From: an uncultured Oscillospiraceae bacterium
Lineage (GTDB): Bacteria; Bacillota; Clostridia; Oscillospirales; Acutalibacteraceae
NCBI GenBank assembly: GCA_902492455.1
Contig: CABULH010000022.1
Span: 1-57,217, forward strand
Length of the DNA stretch: 57,217 nucleotides
Direction of reading: 5' to 3'
Shown here: positions 7,855 through 16,772 of the stretch, one piece after another
How positions within the stretch are numbered: the first letter of the stretch is position 1
Layout: every line of letters starts with the position of its first letter
Made by a program: the position numbers and the translations under genes
The notes under the pieces: generated by a model
What the model was told of the DNA's origin: nothing
Databases searched by the model: none
What the model saw: the letters and a program-made list of their open reading frames with translations, nothing else

Positions 7855-7909
7855 AACGGCAAAATTTTTTGCACTTCTATTGCTTCTTTATCACACATAA
7901 GCAAAATCG
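7855..7909. other. Right junction zone of the mobile element (attR side)
   Basis: Upstream of about 7900 the sequence belongs to the element. From about 7903 the reading frame is recognisable GH78 rhamnosidase (IGRDDLVLALL). The exact crossover cannot be fixed without the other junction or an empty site. GA dinucleotides, the crossover bases of TnpX-type enzymes, occur here (for example in GGGATGATC near 7913). Confidence 0.6.
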
Positions 7910-8337
7910 GCCGGGATGATCTGGTGCTGGCATTGCTCCGCCAGGACGAATATCCCTCCTACGGGTTTATGCTGCGGCATGGAGCCACCACCATATGGGA
8001 ACGGTGGCAGTTCCGGACGGATAATGAGATGAACTCTCACTGCCATCCGCCGCTGGCCGCGCCGGACACCTGGTTTTACCGCGTCGCCGCGGGACTGCGG
8101 GGACATTGCATCCGGGAGGACGGCCTTTGCGAATTCCGAATTGAGCCGGCGGACCTGCCTTTCCAGTGGGCCGAGGCCAGTCAGAAGACCCCGTTCGGAG
8201 AGATCGCCGTATCCTGGAAACGAACGGAAAAGGGGCGGGAACTGCAGGTTCGTGTCCCTCCCAACGCTGAGGCAGCGGTATGCTTGAATGGACGGAAATA
8301 TCAGCTGGGCAGCGGCCTTCATGTCTTGGAGGGCTGA
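7903..8337 (+). pseudogene. C-terminal remnant of a GH78 alpha-L-rhamnosidase, interrupted by the element
   Basis: About 143 codons remain. They include the typical end of the GH78 catalytic (alpha/alpha)6 barrel: EYPSYGFMLRHGATTIWERW followed by NSHCHPPLAAPDTWFYRVAAGL. A C-terminal beta-sandwich follows (EIAVSWKRTEKGRELQVRVP). Full GH78 enzymes are roughly 700-1000 residues, so most of the protein, including most catalytic residues, is missing here; the N-terminal part should lie beyond the left end of the element. The frame stays open back to an ATG at 7843 by chance, but no ribosome binding site supports translation from there. The original enzyme would release terminal L-rhamnose from pectin side chains or plant glycosides. 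Confidence 0.85.
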
Positions 8338-8363
8338 ATCATGTGCTACAGGGGGGAGACAAA

Positions 8364-10985
8364 ATGCTGAAAATGGTACTGGCTGCCGCTTCCGCCTGCT
8401 GCCTGGCGGCGGGAATGCTGCTGCTGAGCGGCGGCGTAATGGTGAACCGGGTGCAGGCGACGACCTGCAGGCTCCAGAACAGCCGCTTGGATCTGCAGTT
8501 TGATCCGGATACCGGCCTATGCACCGTAACCGACAAGAAGACAGGAAAAATATGGAGCCAATACTATGGCCTGCCTCCTGAGAATGGCCTGGCCTATCTC
8601 TTTGATTTTGGATCGGAGGCTTGGGAGCAGGGGGTGGCGGAGCAGACAGGAGCGGGTACGGATGCAGGATGGCGGCTGACGGCTGCGGCAGAAACCGACG
8701 TAAAACTCCAAATGAAGTTTCCCGCTCCCAATCTCATGCCTGCCGGCTATCAGCTGCGGATTGCCTATCGCCTGGAAGAGGCCAGAGACTTTCAGCTCAT
8801 CGGCAATTTTCATATGGAGAAGGACGGCTATGGCTTTTTAAAAACCTTGGAATTCCCCATTGCATCCGCCACAGAGACCATTACCTCCGATGGCTGGCAA
8901 ATCTGCACCTATGATATACCGCTGGAGGAGTTCCCTCCCTATGCCAATTCATTCCTGGTACATTTTATCCTCCGGGGAGGCTCGGAGGCTGCGGGCAGCG
9001 TGGTGCTGGGAGAAGGCGGCCTGTACGGCGGCGAACCGTCCGCAGCCACGCCCACAATAACGGAAGTACGCTGTGACAGCAACGCCATCGCCTTCCAGCT
9101 GAACAATTGGGAGCGGGAACAGCGGGAACTGGCGCCGCTGAACGCCGTTATATCCTTCAGTCAGGGACGGGAGGACGAGGTATCGTTTACTTTAAGCGCG
9201 CCGGAGGAGGAGACCTTTTATCAAACGCTGAATTATCCCGGAACCTTTATCAGCGGCGAAAAGGATCTGAAGTGGATGCTGCCTAAGGACGCAGGATTGT
9301 ATCTGTCGGCCTACGATCTGGATAACGCTGTCAACCGCGCCTACAGCGGAGGTGAGTTTTATGCTCACATGGGCTTTAATATGGGCTTCTACGGCGCAGT
9401 CCATGATACCTCCGGAGACGGCTATTTCGCTATTGTGGACCAGCCTGTGCTCTCTCGGGTCAATTACACAGCCTGTGGAGCAGGGGAGGGTAAAACGGCC
9501 TATATGCCGCAGCTTTCTCAAATCGGCACCAAAAGCCTGTGGGGGGCCGACCGCACCGTTCGCTACCGATTTGTGGAGAGCGGCGGCTATGTGGGCATCG
9601 CCAAGGCCTACCGGCAGGTAGCGGATGAGAAGGGCTACCTGGTCACCCTCAAGGAAAAAGCCGAAAAGAATCCCAACGTGCTGCGGGGTTCCGGCGCCCA
9701 TCGCGTGGATCTAGCCATCGATATCACCGATCTGTCCGCCTTCTTTGAGAAGATGCGGGAGAATGATATCACCAACATCATGGTAAAGTTCAGCGGCCTG
9801 CGAAACAATGGCGCCTATATCCAGTTGGAAGAGTTGCAGAATATGGGCATTCTGGAGCAGGTGCTGGAGCAGTACGGGGAGTTTTACCTGTATGAATACG
9901 AATGCTACCGCGATCTGTTTGAAAAGGACGGGGAATTTAAGATCGACCCGGCCTATGTGGAACTGGCAAAGCCCTATAAGGTGCGCAATGTCAACGGCAT
10001 GGTGATCAATGGCTGGGTGGACATTTCCGGTCTGGCCTCCAGCATCCTCTGTCCTGCTTTCGGACGCACCTATCTGGATTATAAGCTGCAAAAATATCCG
10101 ATGGATACATACCCCTTTCCGGCCAGGATGTATGACGTTCTCGCCACCACCAGCTTCGCAGAAGGGGAGTGCTATGATGAAAATCACCCCAGCGACCGGC
10201 TGACCTGCCGGGATCTGCGCCTGGATTTTGTCCGCTACTCGGCGGAGACCTACGGCTTGGACAATCATACTGAGGGGGCGGCCGAATATCTGATCCCTTA
10301 TGTCAATTCAGGTGAGGGACCGCTGGATATCATGGCCAACAACGGCGTGGGCGTCAATTCCATGAACGTATCCGCCGCTGATCGCATTCCGCTGTGGGAA
10401 CTGGTGTACCACGACTGCTTCGAGCTCTACCATCATTGGGAACACGGCTGGTTTGACAACAACCCCAACATGGACAGCGACAATCTATTCGCTCTGCTGT
10501 ACGGCGAACGGGGAATGTTTCTGCCGGTCTATTATAACGCACCTTTTATGGAGGGCAGCGAGCTGGATCAGATGATCACGCGAATCAAGCGGCTGGATCA
10601 GGTCACCCAGCGGGTGAAAACCGAGGAGATGCTGTCCCACAGTTTTCTGACGGCGGACGGACTGGTTCAGAAAACTGTTTTTGCCTCCGGTGTGGAGGTA
10701 ATCGTCAACTTCTCGGATAAGACCTACCGCTTCGATGGACAGGGCGTAGCGGAAGGCGGCGGGGAACCGGTGGAAAAGGGGCAGGCGGTTTTCCCAAAAA
10801 GGCAGGCCAAGGGCAAAGCCATCGGCCCCGGATGCGAGTTGGTTCTGCTGACGGAGAGAACCAAAGGAACCGTCCCCTGGCCGTGGGTCGGGTTGGCCGC
10901 CAGCCTGCTGGCGGCTGGGACAGGAGCGGCGGCGCTGATCCTGAGACATCAGAAAAAGAAGAAAAAATCCGGGGGGAATTCGTGA
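8364..10985 (+). CDS. Secreted, C-terminally membrane-anchored DUF5696-like protein
   Basis: 873 residues. ATG 8364 follows GGGGGGAGAC; upstream in-frame starts lack a site. Signal peptide at residues 1-31 (hydrophobic VLAAASACCLAAGMLLL). A beta-rich N-terminal region runs to about 400. It is followed by the stretch AYRQVADEKGYLVTLKEKA and a TIM-barrel-like region, which together resemble the DUF5696 family of gut Firmicutes. A C-terminal transmembrane helix (VGLAASLLAAGTGAAALIL) and KKKKK tail fix it to the membrane, domain outside. It is probably a surface glycoside hydrolase, but no activity is established for the family that I can cite. Its stop overlaps the next start (TGATG), and it lies 26 bases after the GH78 remnant. 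Confidence 0.7.
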   Translation: MLKMVLAAASACCLAAGMLLLSGGVMVNRVQATTCRLQNSRLDLQFDPDTGLCTVTDKKTGKIWSQYYGLPPENGLAYLFDFGSEAWEQGVAEQTGAGTDAGWRLTAAAETDVKLQMKFPAPNLMPAGYQLRIAYRLEEARDFQLIGNFHMEKDGYGFLKTLEFPIASATETITSDGWQICTYDIPLEEFPPYANSFLVHFILRGGSEAAGSVVLGEGGLYGGEPSAATPTITEVRCDSNAIAFQLNNWEREQRELAPLNAVISFSQGREDEVSFTLSAPEEETFYQTLNYPGTFISGEKDLKWMLPKDAGLYLSAYDLDNAVNRAYSGGEFYAHMGFNMGFYGAVHDTSGDGYFAIVDQPVLSRVNYTACGAGEGKTAYMPQLSQIGTKSLWGADRTVRYRFVESGGYVGIAKAYRQVADEKGYLVTLKEKAEKNPNVLRGSGAHRVDLAIDITDLSAFFEKMRENDITNIMVKFSGLRNNGAYIQLEELQNMGILEQVLEQYGEFYLYEYECYRDLFEKDGEFKIDPAYVELAKPYKVRNVNGMVINGWVDISGLASSILCPAFGRTYLDYKLQKYPMDTYPFPARMYDVLATTSFAEGECYDENHPSDRLTCRDLRLDFVRYSAETYGLDNHTEGAAEYLIPYVNSGEGPLDIMANNGVGVNSMNVSAADRIPLWELVYHDCFELYHHWEHGWFDNNPNMDSDNLFALLYGERGMFLPVYYNAPFMEGSELDQMITRIKRLDQVTQRVKTEEMLSHSFLTADGLVQKTVFASGVEVIVNFSDKTYRFDGQGVAEGGGEPVEKGQAVFPKRQAKGKAIGPGCELVLLTERTKGTVPWPWVGLAASLLAAGTGAAALILRHQKKKKKSGGNS

Positions 10986-12076
10986 TGGAGCTGATCTATA
11001 AGGAGCGGATGGAGGAAACAGCGAAGCGATGGGAGGCATTCTGGGCCGGGGAGGTGCTTGACCGTCCGCTGGTATGCGTCACAGCGCCCAAGCGGGGACA
11101 TGAGCAAACGCGTCAATGGCACGGCATCGATTATCGCCGGGTGGTGGAGGCACGGACAGAGGCGGACTATGACTCCATCCTGCGGGATTTTGAGCAGTAC
11201 GCCAGCGAAACGGCTTATCTGGGAGAAAGCGTGCCATTTCTGGGGCTGGATTTCGGTCCCGATATGTACGCCTCCTTTTTCGGGGCGGAGCTGTTCTGTT
11301 CGGATACGGTCAACACCACCTGGGTGAATCCTATTGTGGGGGACGGCGAGTGGAATGGATTTGCCGGCGAGATGATAAAGGGGCCGGGCAGCCAGTATGA
11401 CCGGTATATGAGACTGCTGGAATACGCGGGAAGATACAGCGAAGGGAAATTCCTGTTGTCCGTTCCGGATACGCACAGCAACATGGACGCCATGAGCGCT
11501 TTGCGCGGACCGGAGAACCTCTGCTACGACCTGATGGATTATCCGGACGAGGTGGAAGCGGCGCTTAAACGCATCCGAGCAACTTATCAGCCTTTTCTGA
11601 ATGAGGTATATGAAAGAGGCAACATGACCCGCAGGGGGAGCGTGGGCTGGATTCCCACCTATGCCCAGGGTCGTTTCGCAACGGTACAGTGCGATTTCTC
11701 CTGCCTGATGAGTCCGGAACAGGGAAAACGGTATGTGATCCCCTCCATTGAGGAGGAAGTGGAGGCATTGGACCATGCCTCCTACCATTACGATGGCAAG
11801 GAAGCGCTGGTGCATCTGGATAATGTGCTGGGAATCCAGGGCATTGAGGTGATTCAATGGGTTCCGGGAGACGGACAGCCCAGGACGCTGGAATGGATGG
11901 AGCTGCTGCACAAGATACAGGCCGCCGGGAAAGGGCTGTGGCTGTACGACTGGACGGCGGAGGAGATCAAGAGGCACTTCAAGGAATTGAAGCCGGAAAA
12001 GCTGGTGTTCTCGGTGGATGTGGCTTCGGAGGATGAGGCTGTGGAGCTTCTGGACTATCTCAAGGATCACATGTGA
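10985..12076 (+). CDS. URO-D superfamily protein (uroporphyrinogen decarboxylase-like)
   Basis: 363 residues; ATG 10985 overlaps the preceding stop. The start KERMEETAKRWEAFWAGEVLDRP is typical of a URO-D-related family often annotated trimethylamine corrinoid protein 2. The C-terminal half shows the family block YHYDGKEALVHLDNVLGIQG followed by IQWVPGDGQP. The HxC...C zinc site of the MtaA/MtbA methyltransferases is not apparent, so corrinoid methyl transfer is doubtful. No signal peptide: cytosolic. It sits in a glycan operon between surface and GH127-like genes, so it may act on a sugar-derived product; the reaction is unknown. Haem synthesis is unlikely from context. Confidence 0.7.
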   Translation: MELIYKERMEETAKRWEAFWAGEVLDRPLVCVTAPKRGHEQTRQWHGIDYRRVVEARTEADYDSILRDFEQYASETAYLGESVPFLGLDFGPDMYASFFGAELFCSDTVNTTWVNPIVGDGEWNGFAGEMIKGPGSQYDRYMRLLEYAGRYSEGKFLLSVPDTHSNMDAMSALRGPENLCYDLMDYPDEVEAALKRIRATYQPFLNEVYERGNMTRRGSVGWIPTYAQGRFATVQCDFSCLMSPEQGKRYVIPSIEEEVEALDHASYHYDGKEALVHLDNVLGIQGIEVIQWVPGDGQPRTLEWMELLHKIQAAGKGLWLYDWTAEEIKRHFKELKPEKLVFSVDVASEDEAVELLDYLKDHM

Positions 12077-12094
12077 CAGAAGGGGTGTATTGGA

Positions 12095-13762
12095 ATGGAA
12101 TTCTTGCCATACGGATCCTTTTCCCCGGCCGGGGAGTTATTGCGCCGGCTGATGATGAGTTACAGCCGACTGGAAAGCCCTTTGTACGGGGCGGAAATCT
12201 TTGATAAATCGGCGGAGGAGAACCCCCAATGGCCCGGAGACTGGGAAGGGCGGACGATTCTCGCGGTGGTGATGCTGGCCAAGGCCACCGGCCGGGAGCC
12301 TGAAAACCTGAAGCCTTTGCTGCAGGAATTGGAAAAGCGCATCAATCAGGACGGGTATATGGGACCCTTGATTCAGGAGGGAAGAATTAACGAGCAGCTG
12401 TTGGCGGGCAATTCCTGGGTGATGCGGGGATTGTGTGAGCTTTACGAATGGCGGCGGGACGAAAAAACGCTGGAGGCTATTCGAAACATGGCCGAAGGGC
12501 TATTCCTCAAAACCAGCGGTACCTATGCGGCCTATCCCATCACCAAAGGCAGCCGTCAGCAGGGGGAGGGCCGCGAAGGCGGCAATTTGACCGGCGAAGT
12601 CAATCAGGGATGGCTGTCTTCCACGGATATCGGCTGTGCCTTCATCATGTTGGATGGCGCCAGCCACGCATATCATCTCCTGCGTACCCCGCAGCTGCGG
12701 GAACTGATTACCGATATGATCAGCCGATTCGCCCAGGCCGATTTGACCGGGGCCACCTTTCAGACCCACGCCACCCTATCCGCTGTCCGCGGTATTCTGC
12801 GGTTTTATGAAGATACAGGGGAGGAAAAATGGCTGGAGCTGGCCAAAAAGGTTTTCGCTTATTATGCGGAAAACGGGATGACGGAAAACTATGCCAACCA
12901 CAACTGGTTTGGCCGGCCGGAATGGACCGAGCCCTGTGCCATCGTGGACAGCTTGCTGTCATCCGCCACTCTCTGGCGGATGACCCGCGAACCTGGTTAT
13001 CTGGAGCTGGCCCATAACATTTTGTATAACGCCCTTTATTACGCCCAGCGGGCCAACGGCGGATTCGGCTGCGACAACTGCGCCGGGGCTTTTGAGCCTA
13101 CCCTGCGCCCATCCGGCGAGGCATCCTATGAAGCCTGGTGGTGCTGTACCATGCGGGGCGCGGACGGCTTATCCAATGCCGCTTCTTATATGGCTGCGGA
13201 AGAGATGGGAACGCTCTATCTGCCTTTTTATCAGGAGGGCGTTTTTACCGCCAAAGGTTTGAAGCTGCGGGAAACCACCGCCTATCCCTATACAGGCAGG
13301 GTAACCCTGGAGGTGCTGGAGAACACCGGAGAGGTTTCCTCTATTGCCTTTTACCGCCCTTCCTTTGTCCGTTTCTTCCATGTCCAGGGCGGTGAAATCG
13401 CCGGAGAAGACAGCGGCTTTGTCACGGTAAAGGGCAGCTGGCTGCCTGGGGACCGTATCGAAGTAATAATGGAGTTGTCCCTCTGGACGGCTGACGCCCG
13501 TTCCCCTGCTTTTGAAGGCTGGCAAACGCTGCGGTACGGAACGCTGCTGCTGGCCGCGCCAAGCGGCTCCTGGCCCGCGATTATGCCGGATTTGGATCGA
13601 CTGGTCCTGGAAGATGCCCAAGGAGCGGTTTTTGCCGCGCCGGATGGAAGACACTTTTCGCCTGTGGGCCGAATGACCTTCACCAGCAAAGAGGAGATTC
13701 TCTCCACCCCGCTGCAGGTGCTGTTTGAAGCCCGGTCTCGCTCGGGCGACGGAAAGGAGTAA
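12095..13762 (+). CDS. GH127/DUF1680-like glycoside hydrolase (beta-L-arabinofuranosidase family fold)
   Basis: 555 residues, no signal peptide, so intracellular. The N-terminal two thirds form an (alpha/alpha) barrel. Two landmarks of GH127-type zinc-cysteine enzymes are visible: a Glu-x-Cys motif (E279-P-C281 in WTEPCAIVDSLL) and a Cys pair (C350-C351 in AWWCCTMRG), matching the Glu/Cys/Cys-Cys zinc ligands and cysteine nucleophile known from HypBA1. Extra cysteines (GFGCDNCAG) lie between them. The C-terminal region is a beta-sandwich. The likely reaction is hydrolysis of an arabinofuranoside or a related sugar; the exact sugar is open. ATG 12095 lies 19 bases after the URO-D-like gene. 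Confidence 0.75.
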   Translation: MEFLPYGSFSPAGELLRRLMMSYSRLESPLYGAEIFDKSAEENPQWPGDWEGRTILAVVMLAKATGREPENLKPLLQELEKRINQDGYMGPLIQEGRINEQLLAGNSWVMRGLCELYEWRRDEKTLEAIRNMAEGLFLKTSGTYAAYPITKGSRQQGEGREGGNLTGEVNQGWLSSTDIGCAFIMLDGASHAYHLLRTPQLRELITDMISRFAQADLTGATFQTHATLSAVRGILRFYEDTGEEKWLELAKKVFAYYAENGMTENYANHNWFGRPEWTEPCAIVDSLLSSATLWRMTREPGYLELAHNILYNALYYAQRANGGFGCDNCAGAFEPTLRPSGEASYEAWWCCTMRGADGLSNAASYMAAEEMGTLYLPFYQEGVFTAKGLKLRETTAYPYTGRVTLEVLENTGEVSSIAFYRPSFVRFFHVQGGEIAGEDSGFVTVKGSWLPGDRIEVIMELSLWTADARSPAFEGWQTLRYGTLLLAAPSGSWPAIMPDLDRLVLEDAQGAVFAAPDGRHFSPVGRMTFTSKEEILSTPLQVLFEARSRSGDGKE

Positions 13763-13766
13763 GCGT

Positions 13767-15284
13767 ATGAAAAGAATTTCCCTGTTCGCAGCGGCGGCGC
13801 TGGCAGCGAGCCTGCTGGCCGGATGCGGCTCCAAGCCCTTTGAAATGGAGGAACTGCACTATCGGGTGGAAAACGGCTTGGTGACCGCCTTCCCCACGGA
13901 GGATCAGTCGATGGTGCTGCATAATCCGGACATGGGCTGGGTACTGTACGATAACTACATTATCAGCAAGATGGAAAGCCCTGCCTATCTGTCCAGCCCT
14001 ATGTATGATTATGACTTTCCCGGAGTGGATACGGTGATGCTCAAGTTCACTTGGGCGGACATTGAAAAATCCATGGACAACTACGATTTTTCCGAGTTTG
14101 ATTTCATCTATGACTACTGGCGGGATAGAGGGAAAACCGTGACCTTGGGCATGTCTGCCGACAGCCTGCTGTGGTATGGTTCCAGCGGAACCGGCACCCC
14201 CTCCTATGTCTTGGATGCCCTGCCCCAGGACAAGGTGCAAACCAGGGAATACATCGACAACCATTCGCTGAAATACCGGATGTGCGACGCTAACGAGCCT
14301 TATTATCAGGAGAGGCTGCGCCTTTTTCTTGAAGCCTGTGACCAGCATTTCAAAGAAAGCGGCCGGCCCATTGACTATATTGATCTGCGAGGCTACGGGT
14401 TGTGGGGAGAATGGCACCAGGGCTATCAGTATGAATCCCTGGAAGCCAAACGGTCAGCCCTGGACGGCATCATGAAGGCGTGGTCGGAGGCATTCCCCGA
14501 CGCCTGGCTGGCTCTCTCTTACTCCTATGATCCCGACGAACCCTATGCCAACTACAGCGATCCCAACAAGTATAAGGATTATCTTTATTGGTCCGCCTTT
14601 GACTTGGCTATGAATTATCCCAATATCACCCTGCGGCGGGACGGCGCAGGCGGTGCTATCCAAAATAACGAGCGGATTTTCTGCCAGGAGGTATTCGAGA
14701 AGCTGGAGCGGGGCCCCTTCACCAGCGAGGGGGCGGGCGGATATACCGGCCGCTCCTCCGCGGAAAATATTCTTTACGACGGACTGACGCTGCATCCCAA
14801 CTATTTCACCATCATCGGCTGGGCTAATCAGCAGGCCAGGGATTTCATCGAGCTGGAACCGGATCTCTTTGCTGAGGGACTCAACCGCATGGGCTACCGT
14901 CTGGTACCCTTTCAAATTCAGTATCCCCGTTCCGTTGGCAGAAAAGGGGATTTCATCGTTAAATCCCAGTGGGTCAACCGCGCTGCTGGCCGTGCCGTCC
15001 GGGACTATGAGCTGCGGGCGGTATTGACCGATCAGGATGGGGAGAAACAGTACGAATTCGCTCTGGGAGATACGGGCTGCAGCCGATGGGTGTGCGGCGA
15101 GGAGGGCGATCAGAAATATGATTTGGAGATGGCTGTCAAGCTTCCCGATGAGGTGAAGAAGGGACAATATGTGCTCCATATCGCCATGTACGACGCCAAA
15201 ACACAGCGGTATATCGGTCTTCCGCTTTACCATCAGAACGGCGAAAACCTGTGGTATCAGATCGGTCCGCTGACAGTATCCTGA
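13767..15284 (+). CDS. DUF4832-type lipoprotein (probable surface glycoside hydrolase), copy 1
   Basis: 505 residues. ATG 13767 follows GGAAAGGAGTAAGCGT, five bases after the previous stop. Lipoprotein signal with lipobox LLAGC (Cys near 20). The mature part has the block NPDMGWVLYDNY, a TIM-barrel-like region with RGYGLWGEWH (its Glu is a candidate acid/base), and LHPNYFTIIGW, as in DUF4832/DUF4874 proteins of polysaccharide loci. The C-terminal ~120 residues form a beta-sandwich. It would act outside the membrane on a glycan. It is followed by a close paralogue lacking the signal peptide, a recent tandem duplication by the amount of shared sequence. Activity is not established. Confidence 0.78.
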   Translation: MKRISLFAAAALAASLLAGCGSKPFEMEELHYRVENGLVTAFPTEDQSMVLHNPDMGWVLYDNYIISKMESPAYLSSPMYDYDFPGVDTVMLKFTWADIEKSMDNYDFSEFDFIYDYWRDRGKTVTLGMSADSLLWYGSSGTGTPSYVLDALPQDKVQTREYIDNHSLKYRMCDANEPYYQERLRLFLEACDQHFKESGRPIDYIDLRGYGLWGEWHQGYQYESLEAKRSALDGIMKAWSEAFPDAWLALSYSYDPDEPYANYSDPNKYKDYLYWSAFDLAMNYPNITLRRDGAGGAIQNNERIFCQEVFEKLERGPFTSEGAGGYTGRSSAENILYDGLTLHPNYFTIIGWANQQARDFIELEPDLFAEGLNRMGYRLVPFQIQYPRSVGRKGDFIVKSQWVNRAAGRAVRDYELRAVLTDQDGEKQYEFALGDTGCSRWVCGEEGDQKYDLEMAVKLPDEVKKGQYVLHIAMYDAKTQRYIGLPLYHQNGENLWYQIGPLTVS

Positions 15285-15309
15285 GCAGCGGAAGGGAAGG
15301 AGACAGCGT

Positions 15310-16707
15310 ATGACCACGATTTTTCCGGATGAAGATAAAGAAGCTGTACTGCACAATCCGGATATGGGTTGGGTACTATACGACAACTACTGCATCCATC
15401 CGGAGGAAAGCCCCGCGGATATCCGTTGTCCGGTTTACGGTTATGATTTTCCCGGAGTGGATACGGTGATGCTGAAATTCACCTGGGCGGATATTGAAAA
15501 AGCGGAAGGCGTGTATGATTTTACCGATTTTGATTACATCTACGACTACTGGCGAAATCGAGGAAAGACCATAACTCTGGGGATGTCCGCCGACAGTCTG
15601 CTCTGGTACGGCAAGGCCGGAACCGGGGTGCCGGATTATCTGCTCCAACAACTGCCCCGGGATCGGGTGCAGGTGAGGCGAAGCTTGGAAAATCCCCAGC
15701 TGCTGTATACGCTGTGCGACGCGGGGCTTCCTTTATATCAGGAGCGGCTGAGCCTCTTTCTTAGTTCCTGTGACAATCATTTTAAAAAAAGCGGCCGGCC
15801 AATCCGGTATATCGATCTGCGGGGCTACGGCTTATGGGGGGAATGGCACCGAGGATACCGTTACCCCGATCTGGAGACTAAACGGCGGGCGCTGGACGGG
15901 GTGATGAGGATTTGGTCCTCCTCCTTTCCCGACGCCTGGCTGGCCCTTTCCTATTCCTATGATCCCGATGAGCCCTGCGCCAATTACACCGATCCGCAGG
16001 AGTATGAGAAATATCTGTACTGGTCCGCCTTTGATCTGGCTATGAATTATCCCAACATCACCCTGCGGCGGGACGGCGCCGGCGGCGCCGTGCAGAACAA
16101 CGAGAGGATCTTCTGCCGGGAGGTGTTCGAAAAGCTGGAGCGAGGCCCCTTTACCAGCGAGGGGGTGGGCGGCTATGACAGTCCGGAGGCGGCCCGCAGG
16201 ATCCTGGAGGACGGGCTGACGCTGCATCCCAATTATTTTACCATTATTGGCTGGGCAGGGCAGGGCGCCAGAGATTTTATTGAGAAGGAGCCGTTCCTTT
16301 TTGCCAAAGGACTGCGGGAGATGGGCTACCGGCTGGTGCCCTTGGAGATTCGTTATCCAGAAAAGGCGGAAGCCGGCGGGTCCTTTGAGGTGGTATCCCG
16401 TTGGGTTAACCGCGGGACCGGGCGAGCGGCGCGGGATTTTTATCTCTACGGCGTTTTGGCCGACCGGGAAGGGCATATCCGCCAGGAATTTCCGCTGGAT
16501 TCCACTGGCTGCAGCCGATGGAGCGGCATCCAGCCTGAGCAGCCGGTCCTACTGCGGTTAAGGGGATATATTCCAGAGGAAGCGGCAAAAGGAGATGTGG
16601 TTTTCGGCATCGTCATGCGGGATGAAGACGGCCAGACGATAGCCTTACCGCTGCGCCGTCGACAGCCCGGCGGCTGGACGCCGCTGGGAGGACTGACAAT
16701 CCAATAA
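15310..16707 (+). CDS. DUF4832-type protein without signal peptide (cytosolic paralogue), copy 2
   Basis: 465 residues; ATG 15310 has GGAAGGAGACAGCGT. The protein begins MTTIFPDEDKEAVLHNPDMG, aligning with copy 1 from about residue 36, so only the secretion signal and linker are absent. Shared blocks include DFPGVDTVMLKFTWADIEK, LRGYGLWGEWH, MNYPNITLRRDGAGG and LHPNYFTIIGW. The candidate catalytic Glu in GEWH is kept. The strong start site argues against this being a truncated pseudogene. The pair would place the same activity outside and inside the cell. Its own substrate, probably a shorter oligosaccharide, is inferred only. Confidence 0.76.
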   Translation: MTTIFPDEDKEAVLHNPDMGWVLYDNYCIHPEESPADIRCPVYGYDFPGVDTVMLKFTWADIEKAEGVYDFTDFDYIYDYWRNRGKTITLGMSADSLLWYGKAGTGVPDYLLQQLPRDRVQVRRSLENPQLLYTLCDAGLPLYQERLSLFLSSCDNHFKKSGRPIRYIDLRGYGLWGEWHRGYRYPDLETKRRALDGVMRIWSSSFPDAWLALSYSYDPDEPCANYTDPQEYEKYLYWSAFDLAMNYPNITLRRDGAGGAVQNNERIFCREVFEKLERGPFTSEGVGGYDSPEAARRILEDGLTLHPNYFTIIGWAGQGARDFIEKEPFLFAKGLREMGYRLVPLEIRYPEKAEAGGSFEVVSRWVNRGTGRAARDFYLYGVLADREGHIRQEFPLDSTGCSRWSGIQPEQPVLLRLRGYIPEEAAKGDVVFGIVMRDEDGQTIALPLRRRQPGGWTPLGGLTIQ

Positions 16708-16772
16708 AGGGGATCTGTTCTCCCATCCAAACAGGGAGAACCAAAATATATCTTATTAAGGAGGAAAAAAAG

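Noticed and set aside
13169..14417. Minus-strand open frames opposite the GH127-like and first DUF4832 genes
   Set aside because: The + strand genes have intact motifs, operon spacing and ribosome binding sites; the minus frames do not.
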